Origin: UBA3792 sp964426415
Lineage (GTDB): Bacteria; Bacillota; Clostridia; Christensenellales; CAG-138
Assembly (NCBI GenBank): GCA_964426415.1
Contig: CAYRQM010000063.1
Coordinates: forward strand, 1-5,284
Length of the DNA: 5,284 nt
Direction of reading: 5' to 3'
A program made the translations under genes and the position numbers. The notes under the pieces were generated by a model, which saw only the letters and a program-made list of their open reading frames with translations, was not told the DNA's origin and ran no database searches. Positions 1-5,284 of this stretch are shown piece by piece; within the stretch, counting starts at the first letter, position 1; each line of letters opens with the position of its first letter.

Positions 1-14
1 GCGGAACGTTGCCT

Positions 15-43
15 ATTTAACCACGTTTTCCCTGCCTTGTCAA
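15..43 (-). promoter_or_regulatory. Leftward sigma-A promoter with UP-like A-tracts
   Basis: Read on the minus strand, a perfect -35 hexamer TTGACA (complement of 38-43) is followed after 17 nt by TTAAAT (complement of 15-20). Transcription would start near base 8 and run left out of the window. Immediately upstream on the minus strand are an A5 run (complement of 49-53) and an A6 run (complement of 58-63). With the predicted start these fall at about -41 to -45 and -50 to -55, where proximal and distal UP-element subsites lie in strong rRNA-type promoters. The target gene is outside the window. An rRNA or tRNA operon is a reasonable guess but cannot be seen. The hexamers are seen directly; activity is inferred. 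Confidence 0.6.
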
Positions 44-102
44 CCCCCTTTTTCGCGTTTTTTGAGATTTTCTTTTTGCGCCTTGCTTCCGTCACATTTT
101 TC

Positions 103-202
103 NNNNNNNNNNNNNNNNNNNNNNNNNNNNNNNNNNNNNNNNNNNNNNNNNNNNNNNNNNNNNNNNNNNNNNNNNNNNNNNNNNNNNNNNNNNNNNNNNN
201 NN
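103..202. other. Assembly gap (100 Ns)
   Basis: There are exactly 100 Ns, a length often used as a scaffolding placeholder and not a measurement. The gap lies inside copy 1 of the 273-bp tandem repeat. The corresponding stretch of copy 2 (326-475) is 150 bases, so the true missing sequence is probably about 150 bases, or 150 plus multiples of 273 if further copies were collapsed. Confidence 0.95.
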
Positions 203-332
203 CAGCGTGCAGAAGGCGTCCGAAGACGTGGGGCTTGGGCAGCGGCGTCAGACTATACTTTCGCACGATTCTTTTTCGCGTTTTTTGAGATTTTCTTTTT
301 GCGCCTTGCTTCCGTCACATTTTTCGCCCTAT

Positions 333-373
333 CGCGCTGCCGCTGCGCGGAGAATAAGAGAGGAAGAACCTCT
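333..373. repeat. Two small hairpins in the repeat unit
   Basis: CGCGC (333-337) can pair with GCGCG (345-349) around a 7-base loop. AGAGG (359-363) can pair with CCTCT (369-373) around the loop AAGAA, with a possible extra G-T pair outside. Both are perfect 5-bp stems inside the 273-bp unit. Neither is followed by a T-run, so they are not obvious terminators. Their role is unknown. Confidence 0.5.
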
Positions 374-387
374 TGCTTGCGTGCGAG

Positions 388-410
388 ATCCTTCGGCACA
401 GCCTCAGGAT
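388..410. repeat. Intergenic palindrome, AGGATGACA type
   Basis: This is an interrupted palindrome: ATCCT (388-392) pairs with AGGAT (406-410), then a symmetric TC/TC mismatch, then GGC (395-397) pairs with GCC (401-403), closed by the loop ACA. It is followed by GACA. The pattern 'GATCCTTCGGC..GCC..CAGGATGACA' resembles short dispersed palindromes that I recall in intergenic regions of gut Clostridia and other bacteria. Only one copy is visible here; a second is expected inside the N gap. Assignment to a dispersed family is from memory and was not searched. Confidence 0.6.
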
Positions 411-462
411 GACAGGCGGGACAGTATTTGTCCTTCTTCCCTCAAAACGTGTATGTGCGTGT

Positions 463-501
463 TGCCCGCAATGGGCAGCGTGCAGAAGGCGTCCGAAGAC
501 G
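463..501. repeat. Two further small hairpins (second also at 217-228)
   Basis: TGCCC (463-467) pairs perfectly with GGGCA (473-477) around the loop GCAAT. CGTC (490-493) pairs with GACG (498-501) around a CGAA tetraloop, and the same hairpin occurs in copy 1 at 217-228. With the stems at 333-373 and the palindrome at 388-410, the unit contains at least five small stem-loops, so it might act as structured RNA if transcribed. No transcript start or end for it is evident. Confidence 0.45.
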
Positions 502-544
502 TGGGGCTTGGGCAGCGGCGTCAGACTATATTTTCGCACGATTC

Positions 545-573
545 TTGCGCATTTCATACGCATCTGTTATAGT
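545..573 (+). promoter_or_regulatory. Probable promoter of trkA-trkH
   Basis: TTGCGC (545-550) is separated by 17 nt from TATAGT (568-573), and TG at 565-566 gives an extended -10 (TGtTATAGT). Transcription would start near base 580, leaving a leader of only about 25 nt before the trkA ATG at 605. The first two bases of the -35 box are the last two of the shared repeat sequence that ends at 546. The GC-rich half of the -35 is weak, so the extended -10 probably carries most of the strength. No operator-like palindrome is seen in the spacer. Confidence 0.55.
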
Positions 574-604
574 ATATAAGGAAAGAGTTGGGAAGGATTC
601 GTTT

Positions 605-1966
605 ATGAATATTGTAATCGTGGGCGGCGGCAAGATCGGCACGATGCTGGCGCTGCAGCTGGGGCGTGAGGGGCACGCGGTCACCATCATCGACAAAAGT
701 GAGCGCGTCATTGAGCAAAGCGGTACGACGTTGGACGTGATGTGCATCGTGGGCAACGGCGCAGCGTACCCTGTACTGGAATCGGCTGGCGTTTCCGGCG
801 CCGACCTGCTGATTGCGGTCACCACCGACGATGAAACCAACCTGCTTTGCTGTCTGACCGCCCATCGCCTTGGTGCGCGGCACACCATTGCCCGCGTGCG
901 CAACCCCGAATACTACGATCAGTTGACCCTGTTGAAAGACGATTTGGGGCTTTCGATGGCGGTCAATCCGGAGCGCGCCGCCGCACAGGAGATTGCGCGC
1001 ATCCTGCGGTTCCCCGCCGCCACAAAGGTGGAGCTGTTTGCAGACGGGCGTGCGGAGCTGGTCTCCTATCACGTCGGCGCCGACAACGAGCTTTGCGGCA
1101 TGCGTCTGAACGAGCTGCCCCAAAGGACGGGCATTCGCGTGTTGATTTGTGCCGTGGAGCGCGAGAACGAAGTGGTGATCCCCTCCGGCGATTACACGAT
1201 TTTGCAGGGCGATATGCTGTACATGACCGCCGCGCCGCAAGAGATGGAGCGGATGTTCCGCAAGCTGCACCTTTTGGTCAACCGTGCGCGCAACGTGCTG
1301 ATTGTCGGCGGCGGTCGCGTTACCTATTATTTAACCGAGCTGCTTGCCCAGGAGGGCGTGAACGCCAAGGTCATCGAGCGGGATGCCACCCGTGCCTACG
1401 ACCTTGCGGCAGCGCAGCCCAAGGCGGTCGTTCTTTGCGGCGACGCGTCCAACCATGAGCTTCTGATGGAAGAAGGGCTGGAAAAGCAGGATGCGTTTGT
1501 TGCGCTGACGGGCTTGGACGAGGGCAACATCTTGGCTGCCATCTACGCCCATCGCCATCACGTTCCCAAGGTGATCGCCAAGGTCAACAACGAAGCGTTG
1601 ACCGCGCTCATCCGAAACAGCGGCTTGGACAGCACCATTTCGCCCAAGCAAATCACCGCCAACCAAATTCTGCGGTTCGTGCGCGCCATGAACGCCGGAC
1701 AGGGCAGCGACGATGTGCTTGCGCTGTATCAAATTTTGGGCGGGCGCGTGGAAGTATTGGAATTCTGCGCCACGGAAAGCAATTACTGTAACATTCCGCT
1801 GAAGGATCTTTCGATTCGGCGGCACACCTTGATTGCCTGCTTGGTGCGAGAGGGGCGGGCGCTGATTCCCGGCGGCAGCGATTGTATTCGCGCAGGCGAC
1901 AGCGTGCTGGTTGTGACGTCCGGCAGACGGCTGCACAAGCTGACGGATATTTTGGAGCGCGTATGA
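605..1966 (+). CDS. trkA: Trk potassium uptake system, NAD-binding subunit TrkA
   Basis: This 453-residue cytoplasmic protein gates the K+ channel TrkH in response to bound nucleotide. It has the full-length TrkA layout of two tandem RCK units. Unit 1 has a Rossmann fold with VGGGKIG at residues 6-12 and an acidic residue closing the second strand (D30), then a first RCK-C domain at about 137-222. Unit 2 starts with IVGGGRVT at 233-240, continues with CGDAS at 278-282 and LDEGN at 304-308, and ends in a second RCK-C domain at about 367-453. In the second nucleotide loop the last Gly of GxGxxG is Thr (T240), so that site may bind nucleotide differently. The frame is open upstream to 428, but that part lies in non-coding repeat. 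ATG 605 is chosen because GGAAGG (591-596) sits 8 nt before it and the Rossmann strand starts at once. Its stop overlaps the trkH start. The family call is firm; ligand preference is not visible. Confidence 0.95.
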   Translation: MNIVIVGGGKIGTMLALQLGREGHAVTIIDKSERVIEQSGTTLDVMCIVGNGAAYPVLESAGVSGADLLIAVTTDDETNLLCCLTAHRLGARHTIARVRNPEYYDQLTLLKDDLGLSMAVNPERAAAQEIARILRFPAATKVELFADGRAELVSYHVGADNELCGMRLNELPQRTGIRVLICAVERENEVVIPSGDYTILQGDMLYMTAAPQEMERMFRKLHLLVNRARNVLIVGGGRVTYYLTELLAQEGVNAKVIERDATRAYDLAAAQPKAVVLCGDASNHELLMEEGLEKQDAFVALTGLDEGNILAAIYAHRHHVPKVIAKVNNEALTALIRNSGLDSTISPKQITANQILRFVRAMNAGQGSDDVLALYQILGGRVEVLEFCATESNYCNIPLKDLSIRRHTLIACLVREGRALIPGGSDCIRAGDSVLVVTSGRRLHKLTDILERV

Positions 1967-3414
1967 ATCGACGCATGATTCTATACGTTCTGGGCCGCAT
2001 CCTGTTGGCGGAAGCGGCGCTGATGGTTCCGTCGCTGGTCGTCGGACTGCTCTACGGCGAGAACGCGTTTGCGTGGTTTTTGCCGCCCATTTTGCTGTTG
2101 GCGGCGGTTGGGCTTTTGTGCAGTTGGAAGAAGCCCCAAAACACCGTGATCTATGCGCGGGACGGGTTCTTTATTGTCGCGTCCGCGTGGGTGCTGCTAT
2201 CCTTGGCGGGCGCCGTCCCATTTTGGCTGTGCGGCAAATTCGACAGCATTTGGGACTGCATTTTCGAGATCGTATCGGGCTTTACCACCACGGGCGCTTC
2301 CATTCTGCCCGACGTGGAGATTTTGCCCAAGGGCATTCTGTTTTGGCGCAGCTTCTCGCACTGGATCGGCGGGATGGGCGTGTTGGTTTTCGTTTTGGCG
2401 ATTCTGCCCATGGCGGACGATCGCTCCCTGCATCTGATGCGTGCGGAGGTGCCGGGCCCCGTGGTCGGCAAGCTGGTGCCGCGTATGCGCGATACGGCAA
2501 AGATTCTGTACGGCGTATACTCCGCCATGACGTTGGTGCTGATTGTGCTGCTTTTGGCGGGTGGGATGCCGCCGTTCGATGCGGTGTGCCACGCGTTCGG
2601 CGCTGCCGGCACCGGCGGATTCTCCGTCAAGACGGCAGGCATTGCCTTCTACGACAGCGCATACATCGAGATTGTGCTGGGCGTGTTCATGCTGCTGTTT
2701 GGGCTCAATTTTAACCTCTACTACCTGCTCCTCATCCGACGGTTTCGGCAAGCCTTCAAGAGTGAGGAGCTGCGCTGGTACGGCGTGATCGTCGCCGTCT
2801 CCACGCTGGTCATTGCGGGCAACGTCTTCTCCATCTATCAAAACGTGGGCGTTTCCCTGCGGCACGCCTTTTTCCAAGTGTCGTCCATCATGACCACCAC
2901 CGGCTACGCCACGGCAGATTTTGCGACCCATTGGCCGCAGCTTTCGCAGCACCTTCTCGTGATTCTGATGGTGGTGGGCGCGTGCGCGGGCAGCACGGGC
3001 GGCGGGCTCAAAGTTTCGCGTCTGATACTTTTGGTGAAGTCCTGCGGGATGGAGATTCGCCGCATGATTCACCCGCGTACCGTCCAAGTCGTGCGGATGG
3101 ACGGCGCGGCGGTGGACAGCACCACGCTGCACGGGACGCGCATCTATTTCATTCTATACATTCTCGTCATCTGCGGCTCGACGCTGCTGCTGTCCATCAA
3201 CGGATTCGACTTTACCACGAACCTTGCGGCAGAGCTGGCGTGTTTTAACAACATCGGCCCCGGCATTGGGTTGGTGGGGCCTTCCGGCAACTATTCCATC
3301 TTTTCGGCATTCTCCAAAATGCTGCTTTCCTTTAATATGCTGTTGGGGCGTTTGGAGATCTATCCGCTGCTGGTGCTGTTCTCGCCTGCCGCTTGGCGGC
3401 GCAACGGCAAATAA
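1963..3414 (+). CDS. trkH: Trk potassium uptake system, pore-forming membrane protein TrkH
   Basis: This 483-residue polytopic inner membrane protein is the K+-translocating subunit of the Trk system and belongs to the SKT (TrkH/KtrB/HKT) superfamily. It shows the four quasi-repeated pore loops: TTTGAS at 108-113, AAGTGGFS at 214-221, TTTGYA at 311-316 and NIGPGIG at 430-436, whose glycines line the selectivity filter. Also visible are GGMGVLVFVLAILP at 136-149, the small-residue intramembrane gate loop GACAGSTGGGLK at 339-350, and GRLEIYP at 462-468 with the conserved Arg (R463) in the last membrane helix. Hydrophobic helices occupy most of the chain; the N-terminus begins with a membrane helix and no separate signal peptide is evident. 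Length is normal for TrkH. ATG 1963 overlaps the trkA stop in ATGA, with GGAG at 1954-1957, so translation is probably coupled to trkA. Met5 (1975) is a possible alternative start. Na+ dependence or H+ coupling cannot be read from sequence. Confidence 0.95.
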   Translation: MNRRMILYVLGRILLAEAALMVPSLVVGLLYGENAFAWFLPPILLLAAVGLLCSWKKPQNTVIYARDGFFIVASAWVLLSLAGAVPFWLCGKFDSIWDCIFEIVSGFTTTGASILPDVEILPKGILFWRSFSHWIGGMGVLVFVLAILPMADDRSLHLMRAEVPGPVVGKLVPRMRDTAKILYGVYSAMTLVLIVLLLAGGMPPFDAVCHAFGAAGTGGFSVKTAGIAFYDSAYIEIVLGVFMLLFGLNFNLYYLLLIRRFRQAFKSEELRWYGVIVAVSTLVIAGNVFSIYQNVGVSLRHAFFQVSSIMTTTGYATADFATHWPQLSQHLLVILMVVGACAGSTGGGLKVSRLILLVKSCGMEIRRMIHPRTVQVVRMDGAAVDSTTLHGTRIYFILYILVICGSTLLLSINGFDFTTNLAAELACFNNIGPGIGLVGPSGNYSIFSAFSKMLLSFNMLLGRLEIYPLLVLFSPAAWRRNGK

Positions 3415-3441
3415 ATGCGCAAAAATCGCCAAAAATCCGCC

Positions 3442-3460
3442 GTTTTTTGTGAGAAAAAAC
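3442..3460. repeat. A/T-rich perfect inverted repeat before the rpsB promoter
   Basis: GTTTTTT (3442-3448) and AAAAAAC (3454-3460) form a perfect 7-bp inverted repeat around GTGAG. It ends one base before the -35 box of the rpsB promoter. It could be an UP-like A-tract, a weak bidirectional terminator after trkH, or a protein-binding site. The stem is nearly all A-T, and the RNA hairpin has no following T-run on the plus strand, so it is a poor terminator. It is the only terminator-like structure that I see between trkH and rpsB. Confidence 0.45.
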
Positions 3461-3461
3461 C

Positions 3462-3490
3462 TTGCAATCCGATGGCGACTTGTGTATAAT
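3462..3490 (+). promoter_or_regulatory. Strong sigma-A promoter of rpsB-tsf
   Basis: TTGCAA (3462-3467) and a perfect TATAAT (3485-3490) are separated by 17 nt. Transcription should start near 3497. The A6 run at 3454-3459 just upstream of -35 may act as an UP-like element. Such a near-consensus promoter fits a highly expressed translation operon, and it makes rpsB-tsf independent of the upstream trk genes even though no clear terminator separates them. Confidence 0.8.
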
Positions 3491-3496
3491 ACTTGA

Positions 3497-3594
3497 GGCA
3501 TCACACACCCTCGTCGATTTTCGGGCTCGTGCCCTTTGGGTTCCCGATTTTGAAGCGAGGGGAGGACAACAAAAAACGAGGAGGTTTACTTATT
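3497..3594 (+). promoter_or_regulatory. Structured 5' leader of rpsB, possible autoregulatory element
   Basis: The leader is about 98 nt long. CCCTCG (3508-3513) pairs perfectly with CGAGGG (3556-3561). Inside it, TCGGG (3521-3525) pairs with CCCGA (3543-3547), and CCC (3532-3534) with GGG (3538-3540). An exclusive alternative is GGGC (3523-3526) with GCCC (3531-3534) around TCGT. CCTCG (3509-3513) can also pair with CGAGG at 3577-3581, which overlaps the Shine-Dalgarno AGGAGG (3579-3584), so the 5' strand could either leave the SD free or cover it. Ribosomal protein operons are often autoregulated through such leaders, and S2 is known to repress rpsB in E. coli. I do not recognise this leader as a specific Rfam family. 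The pairing is seen; regulation is inferred. Confidence 0.5.
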
Positions 3595-4335
3595 ATGTCC
3601 GTGATTTCTATGAAACAGCTTTTGGAAGCAGGTGTCCATTTCGGTCACCAAACACGTCGTTGGAACCCGAAGATGAAGCAATACATCTTCACGGAGCGCA
3701 ACGGCATCTACATCATCGACCTGCAAATGACCGTCAAAAAGATCGAAGAAGCTTACTACTTCATTCGTGATTTGGCTGCGCAGGACAAGACCATCCTGTT
3801 CGTCGGCACCAAGAAGCAGGCGCAGGAGAGCATCGAGCAGGAAGCAAAGCGCTGTGAAATGTTCTATGTCAACCAGCGTTGGCTGGGCGGCATGCTGACC
3901 AACTTCAAGACCATTCAAACCCGTGTTGCCCGTCTCAAAAAGATCGAGCAAATGGAAGAGAACGGCGATTTTGATCTGCTCCCCAAGAAGGAAGTCATCG
4001 GTCTGAAGGCAGAACAAGAAAAGCTCGAAAAGAACCTCGGCGGCATCAAAGAAATGAAGAAGCTGCCTGCGGCGCTGTTCGTGGTTGACCCGCGCAAAGA
4101 GCACATCGCCATCGCAGAAGCCCGCAACTTGGGCATCCCGATCGTTGCGATCATCGATACCAACTGCGACCCCGACGAAGTCGATTACCCGATTCCCGGC
4201 AACGACGACGCCATTCGTGCCGTCAAGCTGATTGCTGCAAAGATGGCAGACGCCGTTTTGGAAGGCAAGCAGGGCGAACAAATGACCGATGCGGCAGTTG
4301 ACGCAGCGGAAGAAGCCACCGAAGAAGAAGCATAA
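3595..4335 (+). CDS. rpsB: 30S ribosomal protein S2
   Basis: This 246-residue protein belongs to the head/platform region of the small ribosomal subunit and is needed there for S1 and mRNA interaction. The family signatures are clear: LLEAGVHFGHQTRRWNPKM at residues 9-27, FVGTKKQAQ at 69-77, NQRWLGGMLTNF at 93-104, and FVVDPRKE (162-169) leading to NLGIPIVAIIDTNCDP (178-193) and IPGNDDAIRA (200-209). A charged helical hairpin spans about 105-157. The C-terminus ends in an acidic Ala/Glu tail (about 232-246), a variable part of S2. ATG 3595 has a full AGGAGG (3579-3584) 10 nt upstream, and the resulting N-terminus MSVISMKQLL matches the Firmicutes form; Met6 is less likely. It is the first gene of a two-gene operon, 15 nt before tsf. 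Confidence 0.98.
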   Translation: MSVISMKQLLEAGVHFGHQTRRWNPKMKQYIFTERNGIYIIDLQMTVKKIEEAYYFIRDLAAQDKTILFVGTKKQAQESIEQEAKRCEMFYVNQRWLGGMLTNFKTIQTRVARLKKIEQMEENGDFDLLPKKEVIGLKAEQEKLEKNLGGIKEMKKLPAALFVVDPRKEHIAIAEARNLGIPIVAIIDTNCDPDEVDYPIPGNDDAIRAVKLIAAKMADAVLEGKQGEQMTDAAVDAAEEATEEEA

Positions 4336-4350
4336 GATCGGAGGAACAAC

Positions 4351-5235
4351 ATGAACTTTACTGCAAAAGACGTACAGGCACTGCGCGAGCGCACCGGCGC
4401 CGGCATGATGGATTGCAAAAAGGCGTTGGTCGCCAACGACGGCGACGTCGAGAAGTCAATCGACTTCCTGCGTGAAAAGGGCCTTGCAAAGGCTGCCAAG
4501 AAGGAAGGCCGCATTGCGGCAGAAGGTCTTGTTGCGGATTACCGCGACGGCGACGTCGCCGCACTGGTCGAAGTCAACTGCGAGACAGACTTCGTTGCCA
4601 AGACCGACCGCTTCAAGAATTTCGTCAAGATGGTCGCCAAGCAGGTTGCGGACACCGATCCCGCCGACATGGACGCCCTGATGGATTCCACCATCGACGG
4701 AGAAACCGTCGCCGCACTGCAGACCGCAGCGGTTGCCGAAATCGGTGAAAAGATCACCATTCGCCGCTTCGTCCGCATGGTCGGCGCGGTGGACACCTAC
4801 ATCCACCTGGGCGGCACCCGTGGCGTGCTCGTTCTGTTCGAGACCGCTTCCGACGCAGAAGCCATGCATGACACCGCGCTGCAGATCGCTGCCGCGTCCC
4901 CCGTCTGTATCGACGTCGAGAGCCTGCCGCAAGACTTCATCGAGCGTGAGCGCGCTGTCCAGCTCGCCACCGCCAAGGAAGAAAATGCACTGCTCGAAAA
5001 GCCCAAGCCCGACGCCATCATCGAAAAGATGGTCGATGGCCGTATGAGCAAGTACTACAAAGAGGTCTGCTTGGAAGAACAGCAGTTCGTCAAGAACCCC
5101 GACATCACCATCAAAGAGATGCTGGCGCAAAAGAAGGCGTCCAAGGTCAAGGCGTTCGTCCGTTACGAAAAGGGCGAAGGCATTGAAAAGCGCAAGGACA
5201 ACTTCGCTGATGAAATTGCCCAGATGACCAAATAA
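4351..5235 (+). CDS. tsf: Translation elongation factor Ts
   Basis: EF-Ts is the cytoplasmic nucleotide exchange factor that releases GDP from EF-Tu so that it can reload with GTP and aminoacyl-tRNA. The 294 residues are a normal bacterial length. The N-terminal UBA-like helical domain carries TGAGMMDCKKAL at residues 15-26 and DFLREKGLAKAAKK at about 38-51. The core begins with VNCETDFVAKTDRF at about 75-88, containing the TDFV motif (79-82) whose Asp-Phe contacts the EF-Tu nucleotide site. The C-terminal region ends with RYEKGEGIEKRKDNFADEIA, the usual closing motif. ATG 4351 has GGAGG (4340-4344) 6 nt upstream. It is co-transcribed with rpsB, a nearly universal pairing. A terminator begins 17 nt after its stop, so pyrH and frr, which often follow, are at least not in the same uninterrupted unit. 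Confidence 0.98.
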   Translation: MNFTAKDVQALRERTGAGMMDCKKALVANDGDVEKSIDFLREKGLAKAAKKEGRIAAEGLVADYRDGDVAALVEVNCETDFVAKTDRFKNFVKMVAKQVADTDPADMDALMDSTIDGETVAALQTAAVAEIGEKITIRRFVRMVGAVDTYIHLGGTRGVLVLFETASDAEAMHDTALQIAAASPVCIDVESLPQDFIERERAVQLATAKEENALLEKPKPDAIIEKMVDGRMSKYYKEVCLEEQQFVKNPDITIKEMLAQKKASKVKAFVRYEKGEGIEKRKDNFADEIAQMTK

Positions 5236-5252
5236 TCCCATAGGCAAAGCCA

Positions 5253-5282
5253 AGCGTCGATCCAAGCGGTCGGCGCTTTTTT
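5253..5282 (+). terminator. Rho-independent terminator of rpsB-tsf
   Basis: A 10-bp stem, 5253-5262 against 5268-5277, closes a CAAGC loop. Eight pairs are Watson-Crick and two are G-T. A run of six Ts (5277-5282) follows, overlapping the last stem base. This is a textbook intrinsic terminator 17 nt after the tsf stop codon. Confidence 0.9.
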
Positions 5283-5284
5283 GT

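Larger units (their letters stand above)
48..546. repeat. Two tandem copies of a 273-bp non-coding unit, interrupted by an assembly gap
   Basis: Bases 48-102 recur exactly at 271-325 (55 of 55). Bases 203-273 recur at 476-546 with one difference (C258 versus T531; 70 of 71). The two repeats abut: the second copy of the first block begins where the first copy of the second block ends. This fits one unit of 273 bp present twice, copy 1 at 48-270 (partly Ns) and copy 2 at 271-543, each followed by CTT. The interior of copy 2 (326-475) has no visible partner because copy 1 is masked by Ns there. No reading frame in it has a ribosome binding site or recognisable protein features, and no transposase or terminal inverted repeats are visible. 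It is best described as an intergenic tandem duplication of unknown function. Confidence 0.85.

Noticed and set aside
508..532. Promoter TTGGGC...TATATT inside the repeat
   Set aside because: The spacer is only 13 nt, too short for sigma-A.
48..546. CRISPR array or insertion sequence
   Set aside because: Only two long adjacent copies are present, without short regular repeats and unique spacers, and there is no transposase or terminal inverted repeat.
37..579. Several overlapping open frames across the repeat region, both strands
   Set aside because: They run through or beside the N gap, have low-complexity Arg/Phe/Ser-rich translations, lack SD sites and match no family that I recognise. 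The region reads as non-coding.
428..604. In-frame upstream extension of trkA (59 extra codons)
   Set aside because: It runs through the repeat and the predicted promoter, has no ribosome binding site, and would put an unrelated Arg-rich segment before the Rossmann strand. ATG 605 has a good SD and fits the family.
1882..1962. Longer trkH start inside trkA
   Set aside because: The extra 27 residues are polar and Arg/Gln-rich, unlike a TrkH N-terminus. The ATGA overlap with a nearby GGAG gives a normal coupled start.
2197..3132. 311-residue open frame antisense to trkH
   Set aside because: It is a shadow of the GC-biased trkH codons: His/Gln/Arg-rich, without domain features, opposite a certain gene.
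4456..5265. 269-residue open frame antisense to tsf
   Set aside because: It is complementary to the well-supported tsf and runs through the terminator. Its composition is that of a shadow frame.

Overview
The window looks like a chromosomal piece of a draft or metagenome-derived genome from a Gram-positive anaerobe, most likely a moderately GC-rich member of Clostridia (Ruminococcaceae/Oscillospirales-like). The reasons are a strong AGGAGG Shine-Dalgarno before rpsB, near-consensus sigma-A promoters with 17-nt spacers, an S2 N-terminus (MSVISMKQLLEAGVHFGHQT) typical of Firmicutes, a two-RCK-domain TrkA coupled to TrkH, and intergenic palindromes of the 'ATCCTTCGGC...GCCTCAGGAT' style that I recall as common in gut clostridial genomes. 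The taxonomy is inference and no marker here settles it.

Layout. Bases 1-604 hold no gene that I can support. At the left edge is a strong-looking leftward promoter (15-43) with an A-tract UP-like region, presumably driving a gene or stable RNA beyond base 1. Next comes a non-coding region that reads as two tandem copies of one 273-bp unit. Copy 1 is 48-270 and is interrupted by exactly 100 Ns at 103-202; copy 2 is 271-543, and both are followed by the same CTT. The repeat arithmetic predicts that about 150 bases are really missing at the gap. The unit is rich in small hairpins. A rightward promoter at 545-573, partly made from the end of the repeat, drives trkA.

Bases 605-3414 hold trkA and trkH, which overlap by 4 nt (ATGA). 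They encode the cytoplasmic NAD-binding gating subunit and the membrane pore of a Trk-type potassium uptake system. No obvious intrinsic terminator follows trkH.

Bases 3415-3594 hold an A/T-rich inverted repeat, a near-consensus promoter (3462-3490) and a leader of about 98 nt. The leader can fold in two mutually exclusive ways, one of which would cover part of the rpsB Shine-Dalgarno. Bases 3595-5235 hold rpsB (ribosomal protein S2) and tsf (elongation factor Ts) with a 15-nt gap, closed by a strong rho-independent terminator at 5253-5282. The window therefore joins a K+ uptake operon and a translation operon in the same direction. I see no new protein system; the interesting material is non-coding, namely the tandem hairpin unit and the rpsB leader.
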